Shown one piece after another: positions 1 to 13,600 of a DNA stretch of 49,105 bases. Source of the stretch: Branchiostoma floridae. Taxonomy: Eukaryota; Chordata; Leptocardii; Amphioxiformes; Branchiostomatidae. Position 1 is the first letter of the stretch. Each line of letters starts with the position of its first letter. Made by a program: the position numbers and the translations under genes. The stretch is taken from positions 23,962,419 to 24,011,523 of the forward strand of contig NC_049986.1 of the NCBI RefSeq assembly GCF_000003815.2, given 5' to 3'. The notes beneath the pieces are model-generated. The model was not told where the DNA came from, made no database searches, and was given only the letters and a program-made list of their open reading frames with translations.

Positions 1-1390
1 GATAGGACAGGAAAGTGGCAGTAGGAGCCTTGGATCCGTTTCAAAACACGGATTATCGGCGTGGCTTTGCCGCAAATGGATTCGAACGGAACTACAGGAC
101 GGAACGGACATAACCATAGGACACTCAAGGCTTGCCAGAAACGGAGTATGTTGGAGAGTGTTCAAAGGGGCACAACTCAGGGTGAATTCAAGACTGTGTC
201 ATCTTGACCAGCATAAGTTGGCGGAGATATGGAGAGCACGGCCTGTTCATCACAAAACAGTACCCGTCTTCGGGAATCTCAGCGGATTTTTCCTAATGTG
301 ATGGCCAGATGGAACTATGCTGCTTGAAATGATGTCTTTCCAGGCGTATCGCCCGACACTGGACTCCAAATTGTGGACTTAAATGTAGCGGAGATTCGTG
401 CATGGATATTGTACACCGATTGTTCCCTCGGTCGACCAATCCAAGTCCACAATTGGACTCACAAGATAGTTTAGACGGCAAAGCCATAGATACCGGTGTA
501 GGTATGATTCACACCAAATAAGACACGCATACCCGATGCAAAAGTTCCAATTTAAGCCACGCAAAACACATAAAGCCTACCTAAAGATGCGGAAAGGTTT
601 AAACTTACGCCGCCTTTACTAAAAATAAATGACAACTATAGTCCAAGGAAAGATCACGGAAAGCGTTCGGATAAGTACGTTTCTGCACTTCTTCGCGTGC
701 CTTTCAGGGTGTGTAAACGACACATAAACGTGGGGAAATCGTGACGGAAATCGACTGTAAATGTGGTCAAAAGATCACGGAAAGGTCTTAAGAAACGCGT
801 GCTTTCCGCCCGTATAGGTTACGAAAAACTGTCATTAACGACGCCTTTAAGCGTCTAATAGTTGCGGAAAGGCACGTGAAGGAGTGCCGAAACGTACATA
901 TAAGCGCATTAAAGGGAATCTTTACGTTCACGGATAGATGTCGTTAAGTTGCGGAAAGGGTGTAGAAAGGTCTTAATAAACGCATACTTTCCTCCCGTAT
1001 AGGTTACGAAAAACTGTCATTAACGACGCCTTTAAGCGTCTAATAGTTGCGGAAAGGCACGTGAGGAGTGCATATAAGTACATATAAGTGCCAACGTAAA
1101 GGTAACATTAAAGGGGATCTTTACGTTCGCGGATAGATGTCGTTAAGTTGCGGAAAGGGTGCAGAAACGTCGCGTTTACGTTGAGTTTAAGCTTGCTTAA
1201 ATACCAGATTTCGTGCTGTGTAAGAATACAAAATGTCAAAAAAATCAAAAAGGAACAAAATAAACACAGACATGTGAACTCATTCCCATGTGCATTAAAT
1301 CTGAAAATTAATTGTCATTCTATGCTTAGCAGAAACAACCAACTACACATTGGGTTGTCTTAAATTCTGCTAATTTTTACTGATGATGCT
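1..1390. other. Repeat-like AT/CG-mixed sequence without recognisable genes
   Basis: No coding exon with splice sites could be supported. The second half is built from short words such as GCGGAAAGG and CACGGAAAG and contains a tandem duplication (separate entry). It looks like a decayed transposon or satellite inside the downstream intron of the Ig gene, but I do not recognise the family. Confidence 0.4.
784..1165. repeat. Tandem duplication, about 185-bp period, two copies
   Basis: The block beginning GGTCTTAA at 784 recurs from 969 with the same order of words (CCCGTATAGGTTACG, TGTCATTAACGACGCC, GATAGATGTCGTTAAG, GCGGAAAGGG). The copies differ by scattered substitutions and small indels. 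Confidence 0.85.
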
Positions 1391-1472
1391 ACAAAATGAA
1401 CATAGTAGCTGCTGCAGCACTGCTTTTTGATCTTCTCAAAATTTTTTTAAAGTTTGCTCATCTTTTCCTTAC

Positions 1473-1673
1473 CTTCATCTGCATAGTCCACATAACGTAT
1501 GAGCAATGCCCCCTGGGAGGGGAAGGACACCCTGTCCGAGGTAACGAGAAGCTGACCATCGCGGAACCAGGTAACGGTGGGAGGGGGGCTGCCGATAGTG
1601 GTGCAGTCCAACCGGAGGTCTTCTCTTAGCTTCACCAGTCTGGGACCTGACAGGGATGTGATCTCTGGGGACA
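1473..1673 (-). CDS. Ig-protein exon 15: Ig8, N-terminal part (gene continues off window)
   Basis: Encodes [20 protein letters not shown], then [20 protein letters not shown] and [21 protein letters not shown]-strand Cys and C-strand Trp present; the F-strand Cys must lie in the next exon, which is not in the window. Acceptor TTTATTACAG, donor GTAAGG. Of several near-identical copies of its 5' half in 1724-2395, this is the only one with a full exon and a donor, so I take it as the functional exon. Confidence 0.8.
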
Positions 1674-4600
1674 CTGTAATAAACATGATATTTTCAGTAT
1701 ATTAGATATAAACATGAGGTAGTGTTAGGAACCAGGTAACGGTGAGAGGGGGGCTGCCGATAGTGGTGCAGTCCAACCGGAGGTCTTTCCTTAGCTTCAC
1801 CAGTCTGGGGCCAGTCAGGGACGTGATCTCGGGGGACACTGAAATAAACATGATATTATATCTATATTAGATATAAACATGAGGGTAGTGTTAGGAACCA
1901 GGTAACGGTGGGAGGGGGGCTGCCGATAGTGGTGCAGTCCAACCGGAGGTCTTCTCNNNNNNNNNNNNNNNNNNNNNNNNNNNNNNNNNNNNNNNNNNNN
2001 NNNNNNNNNNNNNNNNNNNNNNNNNNNNNNNNNNNNNNNNNNNNNNNNNNNNNNNNNNNNNNNNNNNNNNNNNNNNNNNNNNNNNNNNNNNNNNNNNNNN
2101 NNNNNNNNNNNNNNNNNNNNNNNNNNNNNNNNNNNNNNNNNNNNNNNNNNNNNNNNNNNNNNNNNNNNNNNNNNNNNNNNNNNNNNNNNNNNNNNNNNNN
2201 NNNNNNNNNNNNNNNNNNNNNNNNNNNNNNNNNNNNNNNNNNTAGATATAAACATGAGGGTAGTGTTAGGACCCAGGTACCGGTGGGAGGGGGGCTGCCG
2301 ATAGTGGTGCAGTCCAACCGGAGGTCTTCTCTTAGCTTCACCAGTCTGGGACCTGACAGGGATGTGATCTCTGGGGACACTGTAATAAGGAAGAGATAAG
2401 TAAGATGAGGGTAGTTTTAGAAACCAGGTCTGTCCATCCAAACCTTCATTCAAACCTTCAAATTCAATGACACAGAAAATAATTTTTTCATTCATAATTC
2501 GTTAAATGCACTGCTACAATTAGTACACTTATCCATGTGTTTAGTATCATCTCATTCATTCATTCATCCATCCATCCATCCATCCATCCATCCATCCATC
2601 CATCCATCCATCCATCCATCCATCCATCCATCCATCCACCCATCCATCCATCCGTCCGTCTATCCATCCATCCATCCATCCATCCATCCATCCATCCATC
2701 CATCCATCCATCCATCCATCCATCCACCCACCCATCCATCCGTCCATCTATCCATCCATCCATCCATCCATCCATCCATCCATCCATCCATCTACTCATT
2801 CATTCAATCATTCATTCATTCATTCATTCATTCATTCATTCATTCATTCATTCACTCATTCATTCATTCACTCATTCATTCATTCACTCATCCATCCATT
2901 CATTCATCCATTCATTCATTCCCTCCACCCAAGACTGTACTTACTAAGCACAGTAAGGTAGGCATCAGCTTCATCTTGTCTGTCAGCCAGGTTCCTCGCC
3001 ACACACGTGTACCTCCCCATGTGCTGTAGCCCGACTGACGGGAACTGCAGGTACGCGTTCTCGGGCTGCTGCGTGCCGGAAGGGCCGCCGTTGAACAGCC
3101 AGGTTACCGTGGGAACGGGCGTGCCGGTCGCCACGCAGTGGAAGGTGGCGGGCTGGCCGGCGCTGACGGTCTGGTTAACTGGAGGGGTGGTGATCACTGC
3201 AGGAACTGAAGAACAGACAGAAAAAATGTGTTGACTGAGTTTAAGCTCTCCTACTAGTTGTTACAAGAAATACTGGTGATATGTACAGTTTATAAATTGT
3301 CGGGTATAACTGCAACAGTGATATACAAGACAGAAATTCCTGGGTCTTTTTTAAAAAACAATGTATGGTTAACCATGGCAGGATGTACCATTTGGTGGTT
3401 TGCAATCCTTTCCGAGTTGACCAATGCAACAGTGCTGCAGGAGGATCTAAGGTAAGGTAATCTTTTCCTACATTACACAAGTCAATTAATTGTTCGACAA
3501 CATATGGTAGATAAATTGCAAAATATGAACTATAGATTTGGTTGGAAAATTCTGAACAAACTAAAGAAGAGGATGGATCACAGAAAAGTAATTTCAGCTA
3601 TGTACATACCTTGAACCAAGAGAGTCCCAGTAGACTCAGTGAACCCTGCTGAACTCTCGGCCCTACATGTGTATGAACCCTCATCTGCCTCCGTTACGCC
3701 TAGGATCTCCAGCCCTTCTGATGTGATCCTGGAAACATGTCAATGGTTTTGTTTTTAAGACATTGTCCTCTTTATTTTCTACTAGGGATTCTGAATATAT
3801 TCTTTGTGGTGAATATCATATAATACAAAATAGCACTACAAACTTACATTTGCAGTACCATCATTCCCTCTTTCAAGGAAAGAAAAGGAAAGAAAGATAC
3901 AAATCAAAAATTGAATTATCTAACATCCTTTAAGTTTGGAACTTGAAGAATACTATCAGTTCATCATTTAATACGATAAACTAGTGATAGTTGTACATTT
4001 GTTATACATTTACATAATACTATTCAACATATCCTTTCCCCTTTATAATCATACGTAAAAGATTGACCATGACAAAACCATCTTCTTTCAAGGCGGAGAG
4101 AGGCCTACAATAATCATGATCATATGATCATATAAAATGTGTCTTTGCAAACAGCTTCCAGTGCCCAGTTTCCACAAAGCTTTGAGAGAGAGGCTGTGAG
4201 AGACTTTATTAGAAAATCCATTAGTGTAGGGCACGCCACTAATCTTCCTGGACTTCATACAGACAACATACTAGTACATACAGTGATCATTATTTACATA
4301 CACATTATTTACAATTGACTAAAACTTTGCACAGATAGACTGCCTACCTGTAGTGTGTGTCTCCAGGTGTGACATTGAGCAGCTGTCCGTCCCTGTACCA
4401 GGTGAGTGTGGGCTGGGGGTCACCTGCAGCTGCACACCTGAGCAGGGCGTGGTCCCCCCGCGGCACGTAGATCTCACCTGTACCGTCACCTGGCCCCACA
4501 CTGATACCTGGCAGGACTGGGAACAAACATTCCTCCTGGTTAAGCCTCACATTTGATTCTTTTTTTCTCACACATTTTGAAGGAAACATTTATCCAGCAG

Positions 4601-7600
4601 TCAAGATAAAAACAGAAGGTTGGGAGAAAAACTTGCATCTTGCTACATTTCCATTCAATCCCTAAAACTAGTGTGTACAGTCAAACCTGTATTAGTGTAC
4701 ACCTTTGCATAGCGGAAACCTGGCCATTGCGGTCACTTTTTGTCAGTGCCTTGAATTTTTCCCACTGACATAAGCATTTAGAAATAGTCTATAGCTGCCA
4801 CCTGTCCAACACGGCCACTGCCACACGATTTCCAGTCCCGTAGATACAGAAACACTGCCTATTGCAACCATCAATGGCCTTATGTCACCCTGTGCTGAGT
4901 TTAAAATCGTACTTTGTGAGGATTTTAAGTTCCCAACAGGGTCATTTTGGCAGTAACAGAAGGTTACAGCCCTCAATACTCCTTCTTTGTTGATTTTTCA
5001 AGTTAGAAATCTTCTAAACTCCCTAACATATCACACATTATAATTCAGCACCAAGGAGAGGTACTTGTAGAGAAAAACAAGGACATTGGATTTTTTTATT
5101 TATTTATTTATTTATTAGGATTCTCCACACTGGAGGGTATGGCGGAACAGGTGTCAAAAGACACCTTTTCGAAGCCGCCATACCTTAAACATAACAATGA
5201 TACACCAAATCATAATATACATAAAATAAAAAAAAATTTTCCCCAAACAAACTCTCCTGTTTGTCCTGACCATGTCACACTCACCACTTACTGTCCATCT
5301 AGTAGTAGTACACAGCTGAGACTGCTAACCAGGTGATTAAGGCCTCACTGTTGACGTCCAGTGTTCCCGTTGCTCCTGACCATCCCCAGACTGCTGCTGG
5401 CCTCACAGTAGTACGCGCCTTCTCACACAACCAAACATCTTCCTACCAAGTTGCTCCTGAAATTCCCTAGACTGCTAAAGGCCTCACAGAATCAACAACT
5501 TTCCTTCTCTCTCTATCTAGCAAGATAACTATCTACTTAACTTGCTATCTAACGAACTAACCAAGTAATGAAGGACTCACTGTTAACGTCAAGTGTCTCC
5601 CCGTTGCTCCTGACTGTCCCAAGACTGCTGGTGGCCTCACAGTAGTACGTACCTACTCACACAATCAAACATCTTTCCTTCTAGCCTACTTACAGTGCAC
5701 CTCTCTCCCCCTCTATCTACCTAGGTAACTATCTAATTAAATAAACATAACTTTTTGCGATTCTGGTGAAGGTAACTACCTAACTAACAGACTTACTGTT
5801 GACGTCCAGTGTCCCCCCATTGCTCCTGACAGTCCCCAGACTGCTGCTGGCCTCGCAGTAGTACGCTCCCTGGTCAGTCCGCTGGACATTGGTGATGGTC
5901 AGCAGCTCATTGTCCTGGCTGGGAAACAGAATTTCAAACAATTTAATGAGATCTAGCCTGACTGGTGCTCAGGCTTGTAGCGTCCATGCCTATATTGGGC
6001 ACACTGTTTAAAAAATAAGAAGAAATTGGACGCTCTACTTTTAGGCAAAACCCCCTAAAGACACCCCTTACCCTCGGAACAGATTCTCTGACAAAGATAA
6101 ATTTTGATTGACCAGGGATGCCACTAGACCATCTTCTACTGTGGCCTATCTGACAGTATATTTTGCTGAAATCCACAAATTTGTGCAGGAATCAGCTTTC
6201 AGAGAGCTATGACCAAACCCTACATCTAACATACAGGGATGTCAAACCATAATGATGGTTCACTTTTGGATATACTGTCCCTACCAATATGGAAGCCCTG
6301 ATATGAATAATGTTAAAACTTTAAGCTTACCTAAACGTGACCCTATTGCTCGCAGTGAGTTGTGCTAGTAGGTCACCTGTGGCCACCATCTTCAACTGTG
6401 GCCTATCTGACAAATTTTGCTGTATTCTACAAATTTTTCAAGTTTTCAGAGAGTAATGACCAAACCCTAGGCCTAACATATAGGGGTGTCAAACCATAGG
6501 ATGGTCCCTTTTGGATCTACTGTCCCTAAAAAAATGGAAAACCTGATATAAAACTGGGCACGTAACACGGGGACAAAGTTTGAAACTCAAGGTACCTCTG
6601 GCTAGGAATAGGGTCAGAGCTCAGTCCTTTAGCGTCAGAGTGGTTAACGAATGCAACATCCAGCCACAGGAGCCAAGACGTCAAGTCTGTTAATGAGTTT
6701 AAAAGCAAGGCAGATAAACTGAGAGAGCAAATTATATGGTATCAATGGTATCAAAGGATATGAATGATGTCTAAGCATACCTAAATGTGATCCTATTGCT
6801 GGTAGTGAGTTGTGCTGAGTCCTTGTACCACGTGATGGTGGGAGCTGGCGATCCCTGGGCACGACAAGTCAGCTGAGCCGTGTCGTACAGGTTAGCGCTC
6901 GTGTCCGCCGGATGGACGATGAACACAGGCGGAACTGCAGAAAAGGAAAAATGATATTAAAAATGTGTCTGTCTGTCTGTGTGTCTCTGCTTTTGTTTTT
7001 TGGCATATTTAATGCCATCGTTGCTGTTCTTGTCTGTGACGCTGGACGCTTGCAAAGGAGTATGGGTATGAGGGTGCAGTCTGCTATAGGCATTTTGCTC
7101 AATGGTCTATATGTGAAGACTTCAATTTGAAGAACTTTGATACCTTAAAAAGATAATTCCTTTATGTGATCTTTAATTATGGCAGTTTTTCAATCTTACA
7201 ACCACACCTATATATAAATCCTTGGTTCTCTAATTTGAAACAGTGTCTGAGGGGAGGGTCTGTACAATGTATCTTTGGACACAAAGTTTCAGGGAGACCA
7301 ATGAAAGTTTTCTTTCCATCCTTATGTTTTAGTGATGTCTTCTTGCTAGAATTGGAAATGTCCAAGAAGCTAAGAAACAAAATTACAGTAGCCTTACCTG
7401 TAACAGTGAGCTGAGCTCTGTTTGAGACCACAGATCGCCCGATGACTGTGTTCTGGGCGGAACAGAAATACTCCCCCGCATCCGATTCCATCACATACAC
7501 AAACCGCAGGTCACCGGTCGTCATGACAACCACCCTGTTGTCCACGGCAACCAGGCGGTTGTCATGGTACCAGGTGATGACTGCAGGGGGGTGACTGGAG

Positions 7601-10600
7601 GGTGGTCGGCAGGTCAGGGTCACGGGGGTCAGCTCGATGGCAGTCCGACTGGAGGGGTGCTGGAGGAAGGTCGAGTCTATGTCTGGGGGGTAAAAGAAGG
7701 TTGTTGATGATATATCAACGATACATATAGGATAAATTTAATTTTAATGTTATTATGCGTAACACACTGCAAATTAGTCAAGGATACCATTGGACTGGAT
7801 ATAAATGTGTGCTATGTGTAACAGAAAAAGATTTCATATTGTTCCACTTGTATATCTACATAAAACATTTCTTGTGAATAAAAATATTCCAACCAAAGTA
7901 CAAGTTGTTGTAAATTTGTAGGGTTTCCAAGTTTATGCTTCTTTTCTTCACTTACAAGGAAGACTCTAGCTCTTTATCTTGCAACTATTTTAGGAAATTA
8001 CAAGATAAATAATTATATCAAAAGAACCCCTAGAAGTGGATTAATATTACTTGAGAACTAATCAGTTGTCTTAAGAGATAGAGCAAGAAAGGTACAAATT
8101 TTCTTTCATTCTCCAAACCGTCATTGGTTATCCTGTACATTTGTATTACTTAGAAACACTCAGAAAAGGGTTCAACTCCTTGTCAGATATATTAAGTTAT
8201 AATTTCTAAAACATACAAAGTTTGCTAAATACTCACAAGCTATAGACAGATGAGCCGTGTCACTAGTAGAATTGCCGTACGGGTTCTGTACTGTACAGTA
8301 GTAGCTGCCGGCGTCAGACGTCTGTACACTGTGGAACATCAGGCTGCCATCTGATAGGATAAATCTCTGCAAGGGAAAAATATGGCCTTTTATTACAGTT
8401 TTTATAATAGTTATGTTCTTTGTTAAAAATTCATCATATTTATATTAACTGTTGATATCATAGAAGATGAGTTACAAAAAATCTCTTGCAACTGAAATTC
8501 AAAAAGAATTTTGAAGATCTCAAATTGGAAACTGAATGAATTGATTATCGATATTATCATTTTTAATTTCATTTTCTTCAACAAATTCTTCAGCAAATTT
8601 CTGTTTTTCTATTATAGAAACTGTTTTCACCATGCAAAGTTGATTAGAGAATTACTTCACATTGATTTTTAACCAATCTTTTAACCCCTACCCTCACCTT
8701 ACCTGTATAGATGTATCATTGCTGACCAGCACTCCATCCTTAAACCACTGCAGCTCTAGTGGGCCAGTCCCTGCTGCTGAACACTGCAAAACTGCTGTGG
8801 TGCCGACCGTCACTGTGGTGTTAGTAGGGCCCTCTAGGATCACGGCAGGGGCTGCAGTTTCATTGGTGGGGATGGGGATTGCTGGGAAGCGTTACAGGTT
8901 AAAGGTTAGAGGTCAATTGCTGCACATTAGTAAATTTTCAAAGCAAATTTTGACCCATGATATGCATTGGCTTAAAATGTTTAAGACTTTGTTATTTGTG
9001 CTTGAAATTCCAGTATAAACATTATTAGAACAAAACTTGCACATGCATATGAAAGATTGCAATTCACCCAACATGCAATCATAAAATGGCAAAAAATAGG
9101 TACTGAAGTAACCAGATATGACTTTGTAAGTGGTCACACATTTCAGGTAGCATCTTGTGACCTGTAATGTCTGACCATTCCAAATTCATGATTGATTGCT
9201 TGTCAATGAGTAACTATTATTTGGCATATCTTTTTACCTTAATGTCTAACTTTTATCAACATGCAATCATAATAGCAAGATGCTGTAGCCTGTTACTGAA
9301 ATACATTGTACTCCCAAAGTCCTTTCATACTGGCCACAAAGTTAATAGTACATACCAGTAGTTAGTTGTTACAGCCATACTTTAAATGACTTAACAGTTG
9401 TTACAGAGCAGTACTTACACAAACATGTATGTACCAGGGAACAACCCAGTTGTTGGTGGAATGGACATGTGGGATGGGATGGACAGAAGGAGGGAATGGT
9501 TAGTGGGAGGTGGAATGGGTGTTAGTGACAACAACGTACAATGTTGGAAAGACTTAATATAGTTACTGTAACTGTAACATATGAGGCTTGGATGAGGAGG
9601 ACAGATAAAAAGATATGAAGGGAAGGGGAAAACAGCAAGTCAGGGTACGAATCATATTGAATTGTCATGTAACATGATGTTAAAGAAGTCACAAATACAT
9701 TTTTTGCTTCCAAAAATTATGCCACTCCCCCTTAAAATTTCAAAACAGCACTTTGTATTTGACAAATTAAAAAATGACATGGAAAGATGCACAATGACCA
9801 ATAAAATTGACAGGCCTAATCTGAAGTCTACCAGGGTATAATTGCAACATCTTTTCTCTAGAGTAAAAAAACAACAACTGAAAACCAAAATTACATGCAA
9901 CAATTGTTCAATATTCTGTGCAAAGTCAAAGAAAGCCAGACAACCTACATGTATTACGAGTAGTAGATGTTATAAGACCTAATACCCTCTTCCAGCAATT
10001 AAAACCTTGGTAACGTGCTCGCTGGGCACACCTGACTGCCTTGTGTCAGAAGACACAGGAGCCCCTAAGTCTAAGTCTGAGTAACAGTTTAAAATCAATA
10101 TTTGTTTTTGATCATCCATATCTGATGCAATTAAATTTATGTTTTTTAAATCAAATAGGTTCTTAGCAAGAGAAGAAGAGAAAAGAGAGAACGAACAACA
10201 CAAAGATGCAGCCCCTTGAGTTAAGACCTACCCTCTACCACCAGTGTAGCAGGGAGACTCCTCTCCGGTGCCTGAGGTAACATGGGGTTGACTGCCACAC
10301 ACACGTACTGTCCTGCATGTCTGCCATCTACATCATCTATCTGTAATGTCCCTGGGAAGTCAGATCAGAAACATAGTGTTTTAGCAGTCAATGCATGTAT
10401 GGGACAAGCAGGTCTCTTTTATTTTTTGGCTCTTAGATTTTAGAAAATAATGCAAAATTTAAATATTTAATCAAAAACAGGGCCTGAGATCTGTATATTG
10501 GTACAGTTTCAGGAAACTTTTGGATCCACATAATTTGAACAGTTATGTCCTAGCAGATTCACTTAGATAGCATTTAGTGCATAGCATAGATTCTGCACTG

Positions 10601-13600
10601 TACTATATACAATGTAGTTTCTTCAGTCAAATGTCAGAGAGAAGCGAAAACAATATTTGATTTGCTGGTTACCTGAAGTTCTGTTTCCCCCGAATCCCTG
10701 TGTCTCGTAGGCCTGCCCTCCTGTGAAGTTGGTCCCATCCTTCTCCCAGTGCAGCGTGGCAAGGGGCAGACTGGGTCCGGAGATACACGTCAGGTAAACC
10801 GTCACTCCTGCAGTAACGTTCTGGGACACTGGGGGGCGCTCTATAGGGTCAATAACTGGAACAAGGGAGACAATTCAATAAGATCTGAGGTACCGATAAA
10901 ATAAGACAGTGTTGCTTGTCCTTGGTGCTGAATAACAAGAACATGAACAATCTACATGTACACATGTCTAGACCATGTGTAGTGTAAATCTATAGACTAT
11001 GCACTTCAAGCCTACTGCTACAGCAGTGCCTGTCCCTGGTGCTGAATAACAACAGCTACAGATAAACCACACAATGTCTACATGATGTATACACTACCTA
11101 ATAAGTATTATGTATGTACCTAATTACAGAGATCAGTGGTACAATATGTCCAGGAACTCTACTCTTCATGCCTGTCCTTGGTGCTGACTTACACATTGCT
11201 TACATTTTTCATAAACTACTATTTGCTAAATGTAGATAGTGTGAAATTCACACTATTTACATTTAGCAAATAGAAGTTTATGAAAAATATCATGTACAAT
11301 AGGCTATTGATAATGGACATAACTTGAGTCACATGTACATCACTAATAACAAGAATTAAACCCTCTCCACAAAATCTCAGAGTTTATACAGAGACCACCA
11401 AAATCACATTACACACACACACAAAAAAATCATTTCGAAGAAACGCAGGAGGGTGGTTACAAACTTACAGGCTATCCTGAGAAAAGCGGGTCTACTCTCC
11501 ACAGAGGAGTTAGACAAATTTGGTACATACCTAGTCAAATATATTCTAAGCAAATCTAGATATGGAGGCATCTCAATTTCAGCCCAGGAGCAATTTTACA
11601 GCACTTTTAAATTAAAGCCACGGAAATGGAATATCAATTTTGGTGATATTTTTAAGGGAAGGGACAAAAAACTAAACATCGAAAACAAGAGGCTGGAAAC
11701 TTACAGGCTATCCTGAGGAAGGCGATTCTGCTCTCCACAGAGGAGTTAGTCCTGCTGCGGAGAGACACCACGCAGCTGTAGCTAGCGAGGTCTTCTGATT
11801 GGACAGGAGAGAAGTACAGCGAGCCGTTGCCAAGGCGATGGATTCTGGGATGGTTGTCGTCAAGGAAAACTGCAAAAGAAGTTAATGTGAAAATGCAGAA
11901 TTTCATATCATTGGAGTAACAATAAGCACAGAAATAACTGAAGCATAATGTAATCTAGTCCAGAGAAAAGCTTTACACTTAGTCTACTTCAGGTACACAG
12001 CTGACAAAATGTTTGTATCTGTGGTAATACTGAGGAATGTTCATATCCTGAATTATAACAACCAAAATTCAACTTATGAGGCATTTATCAACATGTCTTT
12101 GGAGTACGTGTAATTGCACATTCATGGTATATTGAGATGAACTTGATGGAATACACGAGTCATTGTCAGACATGATTCTTTGAACCGTTGTCTATTCATG
12201 TGAAGCTCAGAAAGGCCTACAAGCCTACAAGCTTTTTATTGAAGTTAAAAGATTTTGTCAAATATTTGAGGTTAGATTTGGCAACAAAATCAAAGGCCTA
12301 AAGTCATGAAAATGATCCAGACAGCAACGCACCATCTCCCAGTTTCCACCTGATGTCCACGGCTGCTCCACTGTTCTCTGTGTCCTCGGCTGTACAGTCC
12401 CACACAAATGGGCGCCCCACCACTACGGTACGACTGGACGGCTCACGGGTAAACACTGAAAAACATGAGGCAATGTCAGCAAACATAAGGTCACAGATCT
12501 AGATCTGTTTATAAAATGGCTTTGATGTTTACACTGAGAGGCTGCATTTGAATTCAGCCTTTACAGCATAAAACTGTACTTTCCTCTTCATTGCAGCTCA
12601 CAGCTTCTTTCCTTGCACTACTGAACTATCACAGAAACTACTATACTGTTTCTCAATGACAACTGTCTTTCTCCGTGTATACAATCTTCAAGCCTTCAAA
12701 ACCAAGGTTCACCGCTATCTCCTAGCATGATAATGTTCTCTCACTGATTTCATTGTGACAAATATTCCAGAACCATGAAAATAAATTGGTGTTGCCTTAA
12801 TCCTGTAACACAACAGTATATAGGCTGCTAACGTTAGTTCACCTTTATCTGTGGGGTAACCTATATCCAATGATCATAAATACTATATTTAATGGGCATA
12901 TAATGTCATCGGACAGTGCAATATATAGAAAATGCATCATATAGAAAAAATTGCCATCGCCCATTGACTCGAAATACCTAGATACCCAGTTTTTTGTAGA
13001 AACAATGGATATCGAACAAATGAAAGGCCTCTGATCTTAGTGTTACATTGATGCCTATCACCCATCACCATACGCAGGTGGAGGCCACTACATGCGAATA
13101 TTCACGAGAACATCGCTTCCCTATGAAAAACTCCCCAAATGGCATCCATCATCCTGTAATGTAATTGATCCTCTGGGACAGGCAATATCTGCACATCATC
13201 TTCTCACTCTACAATCACAGGGGCACTAAAGCTTAGGGGAATGGGCTGGACTGGGCATTACAATTAATATCATTCAAGATACAGCTGAATATCAAGGCTC
13301 AAAGTTGATCGAGGAGGACGTTGGTCTCCAAGGCAGAGACCTTATGTCTGTCATGTGCAACAGAGACATCTGGAGAGACTTCATAGTGTCACCTGATAAT
13401 AATGGATGACTGAACACAACAACACACACAAAATACCTGCATATGCAGGTTAGTGCAGGTAAAATTGGACCTGTGCAGGTATTTCTGGTGTCTACCTGCA
13501 TCTAAGCTGCTGAAATAGTCTTTTTTTTTTCTTTTGGTTATCTTCTTGTGGATAAAGATCACATCAACTTTAAATGAACTATTTTTCATTTGTTACATTT

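Noticed and set aside
2535-3029. Long plus- and minus-strand ORFs rich in Ser-Ile-His-Pro or Met-Asp-Gly-Trp
   Set aside because: They are translations of the CATC/CATT microsatellite; open frames arise because the repeat has no stop in any phase.
11453-11716. Plus-strand 87-aa ORF that looks protein-like ([20 protein letters not shown])
   Set aside because: Both ends overlap antisense copies of the Ig1 exon edge and the middle is intron between them. No splice sites, promoter or family match seen, so chance or a transposon scrap is more likely.
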